A stretch of DNA of 64,000 nt from Gordionus sp. m RMFG-2023 (taxonomy: Eukaryota; Nematomorpha; Gordioida; Chordodea; Parachordodidae), in contig NC_088775.1 in assembly GCF_954871325.1 (NCBI RefSeq), positions 63,341,561 through 63,405,560 on the forward strand, in the 5' to 3' direction. Shown piece by piece: positions 34,690 to 46,088 of this stretch (position 1 is its first letter; every line of letters starts with the position of its first letter). A program made the position numbers and the translations under genes. The notes beneath the pieces are model-generated. The model was not told the DNA's origin. It did no database searches and saw only the letters and a program-made list of their open reading frames with translations.

Positions 34690-34990
34690 TTCAAGTTGAA
34701 GATAATAAGTAAACATCCAATTTATATATAGCTAAAATAGCTGGTAAACCTTTTCTTCCAAGCAAAGATTATAATAACACTAACTATGTAGAGCAAGAAT
34801 GCCATATTTTAGCCAGCAGACTATACCAGAACAATGCACTAACTTTTGGGAAAAAGTAGCTGGAACTGCGTAGACTTGTTCATTTAGCTAGGAAAGTACC
34901 TTGAACATCTCAGCCAGTACACCCAAGGATAGAACAGACTTGGCCGTAAATCAAAATTTGGTTATTTGTTAATTTTAAACCCGGACCGAG
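34690..34990 (+). pseudogene. Decayed hAT C-terminal fragment
   Basis: The + strand reads LELRRLVHLARKVP followed by a serine-containing block and IEQTWP, resembling the LVRLARKYL...SSERLFS region of hAT transposases. It is broken by stops, with no ends found. Low confidence because the diagnostic SSER motif is degraded. Confidence 0.4.
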
Positions 34991-36961
34991 TTTAAAATTA
35001 GCCAATTTTTTTTGAAAAAAATAGGGCCGTCCGGAGGTTGAAAATTGAATATTTGATAAATCCGAGACCTTAGCAGCTCATGCGTAAAGAACCTTTTTAT
35101 TCCCCATAAATCTTGACAAAATATTATTTATTTAATATAATTTAACCAAATTTGATCATTTATATTTTGCTTGCAACCCAAATTTATATAATGATTTGTT
35201 TTAGTAAAAATGGATAGAATATTATTGATGTAATGTGATTATGACCTGAGCAAAAAGGCAATTCCTTATTAGTCTCTTTCGGAGAATGGAAAATACATTA
35301 ATTTATATAGGGGTGGAACAGGAAATGATTTAGAAACTAAACTATTAAGAATGTTAAACTTAAGTGTCCAAATCAATTATAAAATGTTGTAAATTAAAAA
35401 TTAAATTTATTTTTTAAATTTTAAGAATAGTAGCGTCGTGGACGCAGCTGATAAATTAGGTAAACCGATAATTACTAATGAAAAATAAATATCCGCAGCC
35501 GATTAAGCCTTAGGCGCACAGGTCTAATTATATCTCACTTATCTTAAATATTATTATTTACTATATTAAATCAAAGATGGATTTTTTTTTAAATCAAGAC
35601 ACCATTTCATCAGATTGGAACTGAAAATTTAATAATATTGGCCAATAACTGAAATTTAAAAAAAAAGATGAAGGGCAATCCGATAAAAAAAAGATATAGG
35701 CACATCCCTATTTATTATTAAAATAGCGGCTCGGAGAAAAAAAATTTAAGTTTTCCCAGAAAATAATAGAAGCGATAAAAAGATTGTTTTCAAAAAACAT
35801 TTGTTGAATTTAAAATATAGATTTAATTTTTGTTAATTTTATATTTTAACTTTATAAGTTATTGGTAGTTGATACAGTTTATTAGAGGCATCAAGTTTAT
35901 ATCGATCAATCACTGAAAACAACTGATCCAATATCACTAATCTAATTTTTTTAAAGTATACTTGAATATTTTTTGAACACATTGTTTTTTAACATAACCC
36001 TATCTATTCTATTGTAATATTAAATATTAATTAACAAGTTTCAAGGTGTATATAAATTTGCATAGTCCTGCAGGGCCAGCCCGTCAGCCATGCAATAACT
36101 TCATCAATAAAATATAGGTTCATTCCCTGACGCTAAAAATATTAATGTTATATTACCTTCATATTTTTCCTTTTTTTGCTTGATTGAATATCAAATGATA
36201 AAAAATGATTTAAAAAATAAGGAATTTTTTTTAAAAAAAATCAGAAAGGGAAATATTTTTTATTCAATTTAATATCATATTTTATAATAATTCGATAAAC
36301 ATCGTTAAATTATCAAAGTTATACCTGATATTTAAATTTAATGCATGACATTAAAATTAGAATAAAATAAATATTTTGAGGTTGAGATTTCCTCCCATAA
36401 GCATTTTTAAAAATACTAGGGGCAATGGAGTTGGACTAAATCTAAAAAAAATATGTCAACGGCCGCGGGTTCAGGTCGAAAAAATGGATTTTGCAGGTCT
36501 ATAAATTAGTCCTGTTAAATTAAACTTAGTAATTACCACTTCGAGAAATTTTAGCGATATAGGTGTCAGTGCTCAAACTGACAAAATTAGTGGCCGATAA
36601 CAGATCAAAATCGTATAATTTTTTTGTCAATAATGAAAGTCAGGTGATTTGTTTTAGTCCTTAACCATACTTCAATTTGGTTTTAAAATGAATTTGAGCA
36701 AAAATTATACCGATTTCTCTGAGAACTTTCATTTAAACATTGATCAACGCCTAAAAGACAGCAACCTCGATTCTTCAAGTTATCCTGCATTATTAAACCA
36801 AAATTATCACCCATATTTACCTAAAAAAATGTTATAATAATTTAGTTTTTAATTTTAATTGGTAAAATATATAAAGAGATGTTACTTATACCACTAATTA
36901 TGTGTTAGGATTATGCTACAGCTTCAACTATTTAATTTTTTAAATTTAAATTTGTGCAGCT
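34991..36961. other. Intronic DNA, nothing recognised
   Basis: About 2 kb of AT-rich sequence without coding signals. Small GC-richer islands at 35030-35060, 36070-36100 and 36450-36500 may be ends of old, unnamed elements. Confidence 0.5.
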
Positions 36962-37022
36962 GGGTCATTCCACATGAAATCGAAAGCATTTCGTGTGCAT
37001 CCTTCGCAAATGAGATTTTGCA
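36962..37022 (+). repeat. Solo left end of a Sola-like element
   Basis: GGGTCATTCCACATGAAATCG matches the terminal motif of the Sola-like copies (GGGTCATTCCATG, GGGTGATTCCACG). A hAT MITE interrupts it at 37031, and no right end is seen. Confidence 0.5.
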
Positions 37023-37030
37023 GTTGTGAG

Positions 37031-37454
37031 CAATGGCGTAGCTAAGAATTTTACTTAGAGGAGGTCCATACATATAAAAGACTGGGGGCTTTGCCCCCAG
37101 ACCCCCTTTAACGGGCCTTCGGCCCTTTTGCCCGGCCTTCGGTCGGGTTTATCTTAAAAATCATAACAATATATTCGAAATTATATAATATACATATTTT
37201 TTAAATTCATCAACAATATATTATTATAATTTAGTAGATTATTCTCAATGACTTTATAATAATACTATCCAGAATAATTTCAATAGTAATATAATATCCT
37301 TCCACAAACATCAAAAATAGAAAAATATAAATATTCATGGTATTTATTTGATATAAAGTCACTTTTAAGTCTTTTGAAAGCATAATCTAAAAAAAAAAAA
37401 TTTTGCTCTGGGAGGGGTCCAAACCCGAAAACCACCCCCGTAGCTACGCCACTG
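37031..37454. mobile_element. 424-bp hAT MITE
   Basis: The start CAATGGCGTAGCTA and end TAGCTACGCCACTG are inverted repeats, flanked by the exact 8-bp duplication GTTGTGAG (37023-37030 and 37455-37462). It contains GCCCCCAGACCC and a palindrome-like GGGCCTTCGGCCC. It has the same CAGTGGCGTAGC terminus class as the autonomous hAT at 842-4886, which could have mobilised it. Confidence 0.92.
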
Positions 37455-37569
37455 GTTGTGAGGTATGTTGTGGGGAAAGTAGGGGAGACCGGGGTTATAT
37501 TGTCCATAAAAAATTGAAGTGCTATAAAAAATAGATAAAGAAAATTTCAAATATTTAAACAGTTTTATT

Positions 37570-38297
37570 CAGGGTTTGCAAATCGGTCAATTGAGTGGAG
37601 GAGTATTTGACCTGGTTAAATACGGTCAAATACTTTAAAAAAGTTTGAAAAATTAAAAATATGTTTAAAAAAAGAAATAAATACATGTGATCACAATGCT
37701 ACTTATTTATTAAGCCCCCAATATCAAAGGAAGCATCTCACTAGTAATGAATATAATGAAGTATGTAATATAACACGATTAGGCATTTTACAAGTTGGTG
37801 ATGATCAAAATATTTCAAATGATATCATAAATTTTAGAAGTAAAAGCGACATGTTTAATAGTTAATTATGCGGAAAGATAACTTCCATGAGAAATAATCA
37901 GATTTAGGCCTCAAGTTAGTTGAATGAGCTTTGCCCACCATGCCCATTAAGAGAAGTGGCATTTTATTGACAATTCCTAGTTCTACTTATTATTCAGAAA
38001 GAAATTGGTTGATTTGGGTTACTTACTAAACCGAAATCGATTGAAGATTTAGACAGCAGGAAAATTGATTAAAAAATATTAAAGAAAATGATAATATTGA
38101 ATATGAATCAGAACAAGACTTTGTCATGGAGAGTTAAACATTAGTTATTGAATGACACGGATTTAAATAATATTATAATTTTACTACTATATACAAAATA
38201 AAGTTAATATAGACTTGAAAAACATTTATTTGAATTTTACCATATTTGACCGGTCAATTGATCTAAACGTATTAAACCGGTCAAATATACAACCCTG
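37570..38297 (+). mobile_element. 728-bp non-autonomous hAT
   Basis: Ends CAGGGTTTGCAAATCGGTC and GACCGG...TACAACCCTG, flanked by the exact 8-bp duplication GTTTTATT (37562-37569 and 38298-38305). Subterminal GGTCAA repeats are present in both orientations. Remains of coding on the + strand (ATYLLSPQYQRKHLTS and ILQVGDDQNISNDIINF at about 37695-37850) look like the region before the dimerisation domain of BED-type hATs, but the catalytic domain is absent. Confidence 0.88.
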
Positions 38298-38305
38298 GTT
38301 TTATT

Positions 38306-39711
38306 TTTTACATATATCTCTACGGTAGAAATTAATATTTTAAGAATTATAAAAACACCCGGGATACCTTTTAACCTTTTGCAATGTGTGTAACCCTTCT
38401 TTTTTAGATTTTTTAAAAATATATTACATAAAATGTTAATACTAAGTATAATAATGAAGATTCATGTCAAATATGTTATAAGTACCAAGTTCATCCATAT
38501 TATATATCGTCTAGAATCACTTAAAGCTGTTATATAATTTACAAAAAAACAAATCAAACATCTTCATATTGTCATTTATCAGACAAACTCGTGGCTTCTG
38601 GAGTTCTTATAAATATAGTTGTTTTTTATTCAAAATAAATCCCTGCTTAAAATAATCGCACCACGCCAAAATATGTCCCAGGTTTTCAATTTCATATTAA
38701 TTAAAATTTAATTTTAAGATATTAAATTAGCATAAATATTGTCAATATTTTTATAAATGATAAAATTAATACTTGATCATTTAGAATTGAAATTTAGTCT
38801 AAGTAACTTTTATAAAAAAAATTAATTAATAAAAATGTAAAAAATTAAGGTTACTTTTGACGTATTAAATTTTAATTTGCATTTAAAACTTTACATGAGC
38901 ATAATTCCAGAAATATACTCATATAAATTTAATAATAAAAGGTGCGGTAGAAATTAGTTTTCGGTTTTTTTAATTTTTTTAAAAAATATAAATATAGATG
39001 GCATTATGCAAAATTTTTAGATAAACTACTTTTTATTGGATAATATTATTACCTAATTTTTTATTAAAGAATTCGATTTAAAAAATCTCAGAAATATTAT
39101 CATCACAAATTATTTTTTTAAAAATTATTATGGAGAGCGATTTATTGAAGTATTTTAACGAAAAGAGTTTATACAAAATCAAATGGCAATTTATGTGCTT
39201 AGCGTAGTTCTACCTACAAAAACCATTGATTCTATTTTATGTAATCCATGTCTCTAATATTGAACCCATTCTTTATATTTTCATATCTAGGGCATTCCGC
39301 GCTCCTCAAAATAGCAATGATGCGCAGGATGGCACACCCTTTTAAATATACTATAATCATAACTATTTTTCTTCTTTAAATGAGATATTAATTATTGATG
39401 CAAATAGCATTGAATTCATTAAAATGTTGTTTAATAAAGTCGTAATTCCTTCCAGTCTAGACCAATAGAAAACATCTCGTCGGTATAACATCAATTCCAT
39501 AAAGCAGATGTCAATGTTTGGGACTTTGCGTGTACCGACCCTATTTCTTTATCTAACATAATTAGAGATGCACTCTCCACATAGGATATATTGAAAAAAC
39601 CAATAATCCCATTAATTTATTTATTTCATACATTTCGGCTCTTTCATTGTTTGCATGAAAGCCCTTAAATTAGTTAGGGAGATCTGCAAGTGCATCACCG
39701 ATAAAATAAAA
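38306..39711. other. Intronic DNA, little recognised
   Basis: The stretch at 38930-39030 (AAATATAGATGGCATTAT) resembles the inner edge of the Sola-like arm at 40170-40200. The rest shows no gene, although - strand fragments near 39440-39690 look faintly coding-like. Confidence 0.45.
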
Positions 39712-39715
39712 ATAG

Positions 39716-40355
39716 GGGTGATTCCACGTCAAATCGACAAAAAACGAGATTTATGGCCGACCATCTCAAAAATGAATGAAATTTGAGATATTAGTTATTT
39801 ATGATGTAAATGTTAATAAAATCAAAATTTTGGAGTGCTAGCTCAACCAGATCTAAAGATATACGCCTTCAAAGTCGAAAATCGCAAAGTGCGTGATTTC
39901 ATTAAATCTTGTTATTTTAAAAAATATTTTACAAATTATATATCATTGTTTAGCCCTTATAATTTTTATTTAAAAAAAATTAAAAAATTTTAAGTGTTAT
40001 CTTATTTTGGGTAAAAATAAAAAATTAACATTGTTAGGAAGGGATTTTTTTTAGGTGTTAATATTCACTAAAAATGTTTATTACCTTTATATTAAACGAT
40101 TTAATAAAAAATCTCGATAGCCATTTTTGTTTTTTTAATTTTTTTAAAATTTATATTATTTTTATAAATAAATAAATGTAATATAGATGGCGTTATATTA
40201 AATTTTTTTATAATATATAATTTATAATAAAAATATGAATAGTATTGTGATTAACATTAAAAAATCAATTGAGTATAACCAAGAATGATGTCCTGGGGCG
40301 ATATGAGATATTATTTTATTGACGCTATATTGTAAAATAAACATATTTTAAAATT
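39716..40355. repeat. Left long inverted repeat of Sola-like copy 3
   Basis: Pairs with 41475-42112. The outermost bases GGGTGATT differ from the right end, so the first 20 bp are less well paired than the interior. Confidence 0.82.
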
Positions 40356-40499
40356 TTATATTCAAACTATTATAATTTTGCACTTATTAATAGAAATTCC
40401 TACGGCATAATTTGTAGATATATCCTTTCATTGTTGTAGATCTACTATCGTTATTATTTTATTTTTTTATTCCTATCATCGCTACCAATCAATCATCAT

Positions 40500-41470
40500 A
40501 TATTTCAAAACTTAAACATTTTTTACAACCAAATGAATTTATGATAATTTGTGATTTCTCTGAAAATTATGCATTTATAATACAAGACACTGTTCAAGGA
40601 TTCCATTGGAATAATAATCACACTATCCACTTATGATAGCATATTATAATAATAAGGGCAATATAGAAAATCTTAATTATATGGTAATATCAGAGTCAAT
40701 TCATCATAATGTTATTGCAGTACATTTATACCAGACTAAAATGATAAAATTTTTGACCAATCAATTCAGCAAAAAGTCAAACAAAATATATTACTGCTCT
40801 GACGGATCAGCTGCGCAATATAAAAACAGAATTTTTTTTATAAATCTGTGTTATCATGAATCAGATTTTGGTGTAGCAGCTGAATGGCATTTTTCAGCTA
40901 CATCCCATGGAGCACGTTCAAGCCTTCAGCATATCAGTTCGACACATTTTAACACCAGTTGATATTTGCAAAACAAAACATGCCATTAGTAAATTTTACA
41001 TATAATCAACGAACAATACAATTTACAAGAGATTAAACTACGAGAAAGATTCAATTTAGCTCATCCCATTCCAGGAACTCGGGAAATACATGCTGTATTT
41101 CCTTTGAGTTTAAGGGACTTTCAAATTAACAATATTTCAAATGCCGATAATTTGTCTTTTGCCGATATTAAAGGATTCGTAACATGTGTTTATGACGATT
41201 TTTGGTGGTTAGCCACAGTACTAAAAAAGAATGAAATTAGTGAGGAGATATATATTCTTTTTACATCCCCATGGACCATCACCATCCTTCTTTTACTCCA
41301 CAATTGCGGAAAAGATATGGTTACCCATTAATCAAATAATAACAGTAGTAGATCCTATTACAGTGACAGGACGTACCTACAAATTATCGTCTCAAGAAAT
41401 TCTATTAATAAGCATAAAATGGGATAAGATTAAAACAAGAGGTATTTATTTTTATATTGATTGTGTATAA
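40500..41470 (+). pseudogene. Sola-like transposase, copy 3
   Basis: Starting near 40540 the + strand reads MIICDFSENYAFIIQDT, then FHWNNN. After a frame change near 40628 it continues with MVISESIHHNVIAVHLYQ, IYYCSDGSAAQYKNR, FFINLCYHESDFGVAAEWHF and SATSHGA. The conserved aspartates in CDFSENY and SDGSAAQYKN are the best catalytic candidates. A deletion removes the GGTVKRLA part. The C-terminal section (about 41040-41450) reads LRERFNLAHPIPGTRE and FVTCVYDDFWWLATVLKK, matching copies 1 and 2. There are about three defects. The start codon is uncertain, as the N-terminal part may begin further upstream. Confidence 0.8.
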
Positions 41471-41474
41471 AATT

Positions 41475-42112
41475 TTAAAATATATTTATTTTATAATACA
41501 GCGTCCTAATAAAATCATATCTATATCGGCTGCCTGCTTACATATCGGCCAGGACATCATTCTTGGTTATACTCAATTGATTTTTTAATTTTAATCACAA
41601 CACTATTTATATTTTTATTAAAAATTATATATTATATAAAATTAATATAACGCCATCTATACATTTTTTTATTTATAAAAATAATAAAAATTTTAATAAA
41701 ATTAAAAAAACAAAATAGGCTATCGAGATTTTTTATTAAATCGTTTAATATAAAGGTAATAAACATTTTTAGTGAATATTAACATCCAAAAAAAATCACT
41801 TCCTAATGTTAATTTTTTATTTTTACCGGAAATAAGAAAACACTTAAAATTTTTTAATTTTTTTAAACTATTTTCCAACGTAAAATTTTAAGGGCTATAA
41901 AATGATATATAATTTGTAACTCTGTCTTAAACATTTTTTAAAATAACAAGAATTAGTGAAATCACTCACTTCGCGATTTTCGACTTTGAAGGGGTATATA
42001 TTTGGATCTTGTTGAGCTAGCACTCTAAAATTTTAATTTTATTAACATTTAAACATGCCAAGTTTCATTCATTTTTGAGATGGTCGGCCGAATCGCTGGT
42101 CGCTTATTACCC
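41475..42112. repeat. Right long inverted repeat of Sola-like copy 3
   Basis: Pairs with 39716-40355. Confidence 0.82.
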
Positions 42113-42116
42113 ATAG

Positions 42117-43039
42117 ATGAACCCACGAAAGTCAGAACTTTCGATAAAGGCTTGCCATAAACATTATTCGATCAAATTATTTAAGCTTCATAAGTTGATG
42201 AAGAACTATAAATCTTTCTTTTTTAAATATTTTGTTTTTTTAAATATATATTTTCTAATATTTTATGGGGTTTTCCTATATATAGTTTTTTAAAATGATA
42301 CTACATTATTATGATTAATTATCCTAATAAAATGTTTTAGTTATTAAAATTGTTAAAAGAAATTCTGAAAGTCATTTATTTTAAATTATTTGCATGTCAT
42401 ATTGATGTTTTTTATCGATAAAAATTTTTTAAAAACTCAAAATCAAATTTTTACCCCAACCAAATTTTATTATTATAAATTTACATTAATTTATTGAGCA
42501 TATTTATAAAATTTAAACACATAACCGATATTTAAAAAAAATCACTTTTATCTTTTCCAACTGGATATTTATAAAAAAAAAATTTAATCAAGGGCTTATG
42601 GATCTATCTAATGATAAAATATAGGCCTATATCTTTCTAATTTTTCGAGTAATCTTTATTTTTATTAGTTTTGTCAAAATAGGTAAGGTGGGATTTTTGC
42701 AATTTGAACCCTAATACTAATTCATAACTAGGGGTGTATTGTAAGGGGGGCTAAGGAGGACTAGGCTCTCCTTCTTTTTCAGCCCCCTTTCCAAATTTTG
42801 AGGAGAGGCTGAGTCCCCCCTCGGCAGAAAAATATGTTTCAAAAATGTTAAATTTGAATCCATTTTATCTTTATGGCGGCTGCGTAGCGTTTATATTTTT
42901 TTAAAATGCGATTTGATTATATTTATAGATTAAATTATAATTTTTTAAATTTGAAATTTTGACATAAAACTTATATAGCTGATAGAAATGCTGAGTGAAA
43001 TTAAGGCTGAAAATAAGGCTAAATTCCCTTCTATATTTA
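42117..43039. other. Intronic DNA, nothing recognised
   Basis: AT-rich. A G/C-rich pair at about 42745-42830 (GGGGGGCTAAGG and GAGTCCCCC) could be a very short MITE, but no duplication was found. Confidence 0.45.
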
Positions 43040-44110
43040 TTATTTTTAATTAGAGCCTTTTTAATAGGGGAGGCGTATTTTAGTCACGCCCAAAAATAGT
43101 GATTTTTCGATAAAAATAAATGTTTTTCAATATTTTACTAATTTTATAAATTATATAGACGAGCTAAACACGAATCTATAATAAAATAATTATATTAAAA
43201 ACGCTCTTTCATTAGGGGATTCTTAGTTTAGTGGCGAAAAAAAAATGCTTTTTTTGATTTTTTTAAACTAATTTACCAGTATTTATTTAAAATTAAAAAC
43301 AACATTTCCTGAATAATATTTAAGATCTAATAGGGAATTCATAGTTTTGTCCAAAAATATAATTTTTTCAATATTTTAAATTTTTTTAAAAAAATCTAAT
43401 ATTAACATTTTTTAAATCCTCTTGAAGAGATATATATGACTATTTTCATATTTTTAAATTATAGCCTTTTTAATAGGGAATTCTTAGTTTAGTCAAAATA
43501 AATTATTTTTTTCAATATTTTAAATTTTTCTTAAATAAGTTAATATTAACATTTTCTTACTCCTCTTGAGGAGTTATACATGATTCTATATTTATTTATT
43601 TTAATTTAAGCCTTTTAAATAGGGGATTTTCAGTTTAATTTAAAAAAAACAACTTTTTTTTTATATTAATTTTTTTTAAAAATATCACATTCTCTGAATC
43701 CTTTTGAGAAATTATACATGATTCATAATTTATTTTTTACATTTAAGCCTTTTTAATAGGGGATTTTTAATTTATTATAAAAAAAATTAATCTTTTCGAT
43801 ATTTATAATAAAAAGAAGTTAATAGTAACATTTTCTGAATCCTCTTAAGATTGTATAAGACTCTACATTCATTTTTAAAATTAGACATCTTTAATAGGAA
43901 TAGGTTTCTTATTTTAGTCAAAAAAATTTATTTCTTTCTTACTTAAAACTTTTTAAAAAAGTATGCATATTAACTTCTGAATATTAAAGAATTAAATATG
44001 TATCTATTTTAATTTTTTTAATATGCTATATAGCAAGGAATCTTAGGGAATCTTATTTTAGTCATAAAAAATATATTTACTACATTTACCATTTTTTAAA
44101 ATATTGAAAA
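43040..44110. repeat. Degenerate tandem array, units about 140-150 bp
   Basis: Seven or so diverged units share CCTTTTTAATAGGGGATT, TTTAGTCA, AATATTAACATTTTCTGAATC and CTCTTGAGGAGTTATA, beginning near 43050, 43205, 43320, 43460, 43605, 43745 and 43880. It lies in the LCMT1 intron just after the exon ending at 44259. No coding potential. Confidence 0.75.
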
Positions 44111-44258
44111 GGAATCATATTATTTATATATAATATGGGCCAGGGGATTTTTTTTATCAGTCATGCCAAATTTCAAATTAAACAGAGCTAGTTTTAATGT
44201 TTTTGCTTTTAATTAAATTAATAATATGGTAAATAAGTTTTAAAAAAATGTATATAAC

Positions 44259-45094
44259 TTGTTCATAATTCAAAAAACAAATTGTGGATTTAAATCTGGA
44301 AACTATCCATTTCAACAATGAATCTGCCTCTGAATTTTCCATATAAACCAAAACACATTCAGCTAAAAATAAGGTTGGCTTACTAAAGTCAATAAAATTT
44401 GAATTTAGAGGATCATTTAATTCCAAAAATTTTTTATCCACCATATTTATGTCTCTAAGATTTATACTAAGAAGATCATAGTTATCTGAATGTATTTCAT
44501 GATCTTGAGAAGTAACTGAACTTTTATGATGAGCCTGATAAGATGGTTTTAAATTTCCTTGTGGATTATTAGAAACATTTGTATTTTTTTTGTTTAATGA
44601 CACTAAATTTAAAGTAAATAAATGTTATGTAATTTTGTTACAATCCATTATATTTGTTAAATATTGTTGTAAGTTAATATTATGGCTAATAATATGAGCC
44701 TTTTTATAAACCACTAATGGCAAGTCAATCTCAACATATTTTCTAAATTTAAGTTGACTTTTCATCAATCTCCAATATGTTGTATCAAATCCTGCACCCA
44801 AGCTGATAATTTGTGCCTCTTGTCCAAAAAGCTTTAATAAACTATCATTATTTACAATTACAATTTAATTACTTTTATAAAATATTCGATCATGCATTTG
44901 ATTACATATACCCTAATATAATATCCCATGTTTATTTCTGGAGGTTTAGCTTTTGTGCTTTTACAAAAACTTTGTATAAAAGTATCATCATAATATCCCT
45001 TATGGACAGCAGAACTCTTGCAATGTGTTGCCTCATCGTTAGTACCTACAACTGCTTCATCACTGTCGAGTAAATTTTTTTCCAATTCGTTCAT
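44259..45094 (-). CDS. LCMT1: LCMT1, three 5' exons
   Basis: Exon 45094-44873 encodes MNELEKNLLDSDEAVVGTND, then CKSSAVHKGYYDD and PPEINMGYYIRV. After a 41-bp intron (44872-44832), exon 44831-44642 encodes LFGQEAQIISLGAGFDTTYW, the SAM-binding motif I (LGAGFDT), then KYVEIDLPLVVYKKAHI. After a 39-bp intron (44641-44603), exon 44602-44259 encodes a linker, NYDLLSINLRDINMVDKK, TLFLAECVLVYMENSEADSL and CFLNYEQ. Human LCMT1 has the same order: GYFARV, VNLGAGMDT, FEVDFP, GADLRD, LLIAECVLVYM, FINYEQ. Phases fit at both small introns. The Met at 45094 directly follows an acceptor-like TTATTGCAG, so an upstream exon is possible. The donor after NYEQ (GTTATA) is weak. Confidence 0.9.
44603..44641 (-). 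other. 39-bp intron in LCMT1
   Basis: GTAACA donor, AAATTTAG acceptor. Removing it joins phase 1 to phase 1 and restores the frame between ...NIMD and SLNKKN. Confidence 0.7.
44832..44872 (-). other. 41-bp intron in LCMT1
   Basis: GTAATT donor, TTTATTAAAG acceptor. Removing it gives MIEYFIK+LFGQEAQIISLGAG, which aligns residue for residue with the human [21 protein letters not shown]. Confidence 0.8.
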
Positions 45095-46080
45095 CTGCAA
45101 TAAATAATGGGTTCGTGGTCGTAGTGCACTAGCTCGTATAAAAGCTGTATACGAGCTGGGATTTTTAAAACAGCTCGTATATAAAATAATATTTAAAAAA
45201 ATACAAGCAGATAATATTAAACTGGCTTGTATAAAAATAGAGATCAAAGGATTTTATGCGAGCTCAGGATTTTAGACAACTCGCTAAAGCTTCTATTTTT
45301 TATTACTTTTAAAAAAAATTGTATTGTTTGTAAAGAAACTTGTGCATTTTAAACATAAAGTTGGAATTCATTTTTTTTCAGAAGTGAGAAATATTTATAT
45401 ATTTAAAATTTCTTTCAATTAGCATTTTAATTATGTGTGTATCTATATATTATATTTAGTTTTGCGAAAAAAAAAACATTTTTTTTAAAAAAATATTGTG
45501 TCCGTATATTTTTGGAATCACTGTTAAATTCGATATTTTTTATCTCAAATTATCTACAAACAAATAATTGTTATTACATAATCAATTTAGCAAAGATAAA
45601 TGAAAACATAAAATAAATTGTTAAAATATGTACACATGCAATTTAACACTAGCTATATGATTAGAAATTATACTGAAGATAACTTAGTGCCATGTTCTAT
45701 TTATCTCTGAACAGTGAATAAAATTTAAAATAAACAAAGATCAATATTACTTTTAAAATTTACTCTTGAGTGTTAATCTTATTTTTACTTATCAATCTTT
45801 TTTTTTATTGGGGGACTTTGTTAAAATTATTCGATCTTTAAACATCGAGGTCAGTTATTATTTTACTTATATATTCCTAGGTACCTGTTATTAAAGGATC
45901 ATTTATGCAGTCTGGTTAATATTAATATACATAAAATAGGAAGTAAATCAAATAGGATAAATGCATGTGTAAAAGTCGATGGCCCTGCCAACCTTAACAG
46001 TAGTTGAATTCAATAGAATTATTTAATATATATTATATTATTATAGTAATTTGAATAGCAGCTTTAGATAAGTAGATAAA
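45095..46080. other. LCMT1 upstream region or first intron; short palindrome
   Basis: At 45129-45156 AGCTCGTATA and TATACGAGCT form a 10-bp-arm palindrome, with related words (CAGCTCGTATAT, GGCTTGTATA) over the next 90 bp. The remainder is AT-rich without recognisable promoter or coding features. Confidence 0.45.
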
Positions 46081-46088
46081 GATATAAT

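Larger units (their letters stand above)
39712..42116 (+). mobile_element. Sola-like DNA transposon copy 3, complete with both ends
   Basis: ATAG at 39712-39715 and 42113-42116 is the 4-bp target duplication. The element runs 39716-42112 (2397 bp), starting GGGTGATTCCACG and ending TTACCC. The terminal inverted repeats are about 600-640 bp each (39716-40355 and 41475-42112), sharing motifs such as GGCCGACCATCTCAAAAATG and GAGTATAACCAAGAATGATG. Between them is one transposase-like gene on the + strand. Its arms are diverged from copies 1 and 2, so it is a sister subfamily. Sola assignment is inference from the 4-bp duplication and terminal G/C triplets. Confidence 0.88.
22845..44258 (-). other. 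Giant LCMT1 intron region, filled with transposons
   Basis: The interval between the conserved exons of LCMT1 is 21.4 kb. The protein segment expected here (about 37 residues after NYEQ in the human protein) is not placed with confidence, so one or more short exons should lie inside; 23175-23299 is one candidate. The rest is nested mobile elements, listed separately. Other introns of the same gene are only 39-108 bp. Confidence 0.8.

Noticed and set aside
43040-44110. CRISPR-like or other spaced-repeat system
   Set aside because: Repeats are long, degenerate and contiguous, without unique spacers, in animal nuclear DNA. It is an ordinary tandem array.
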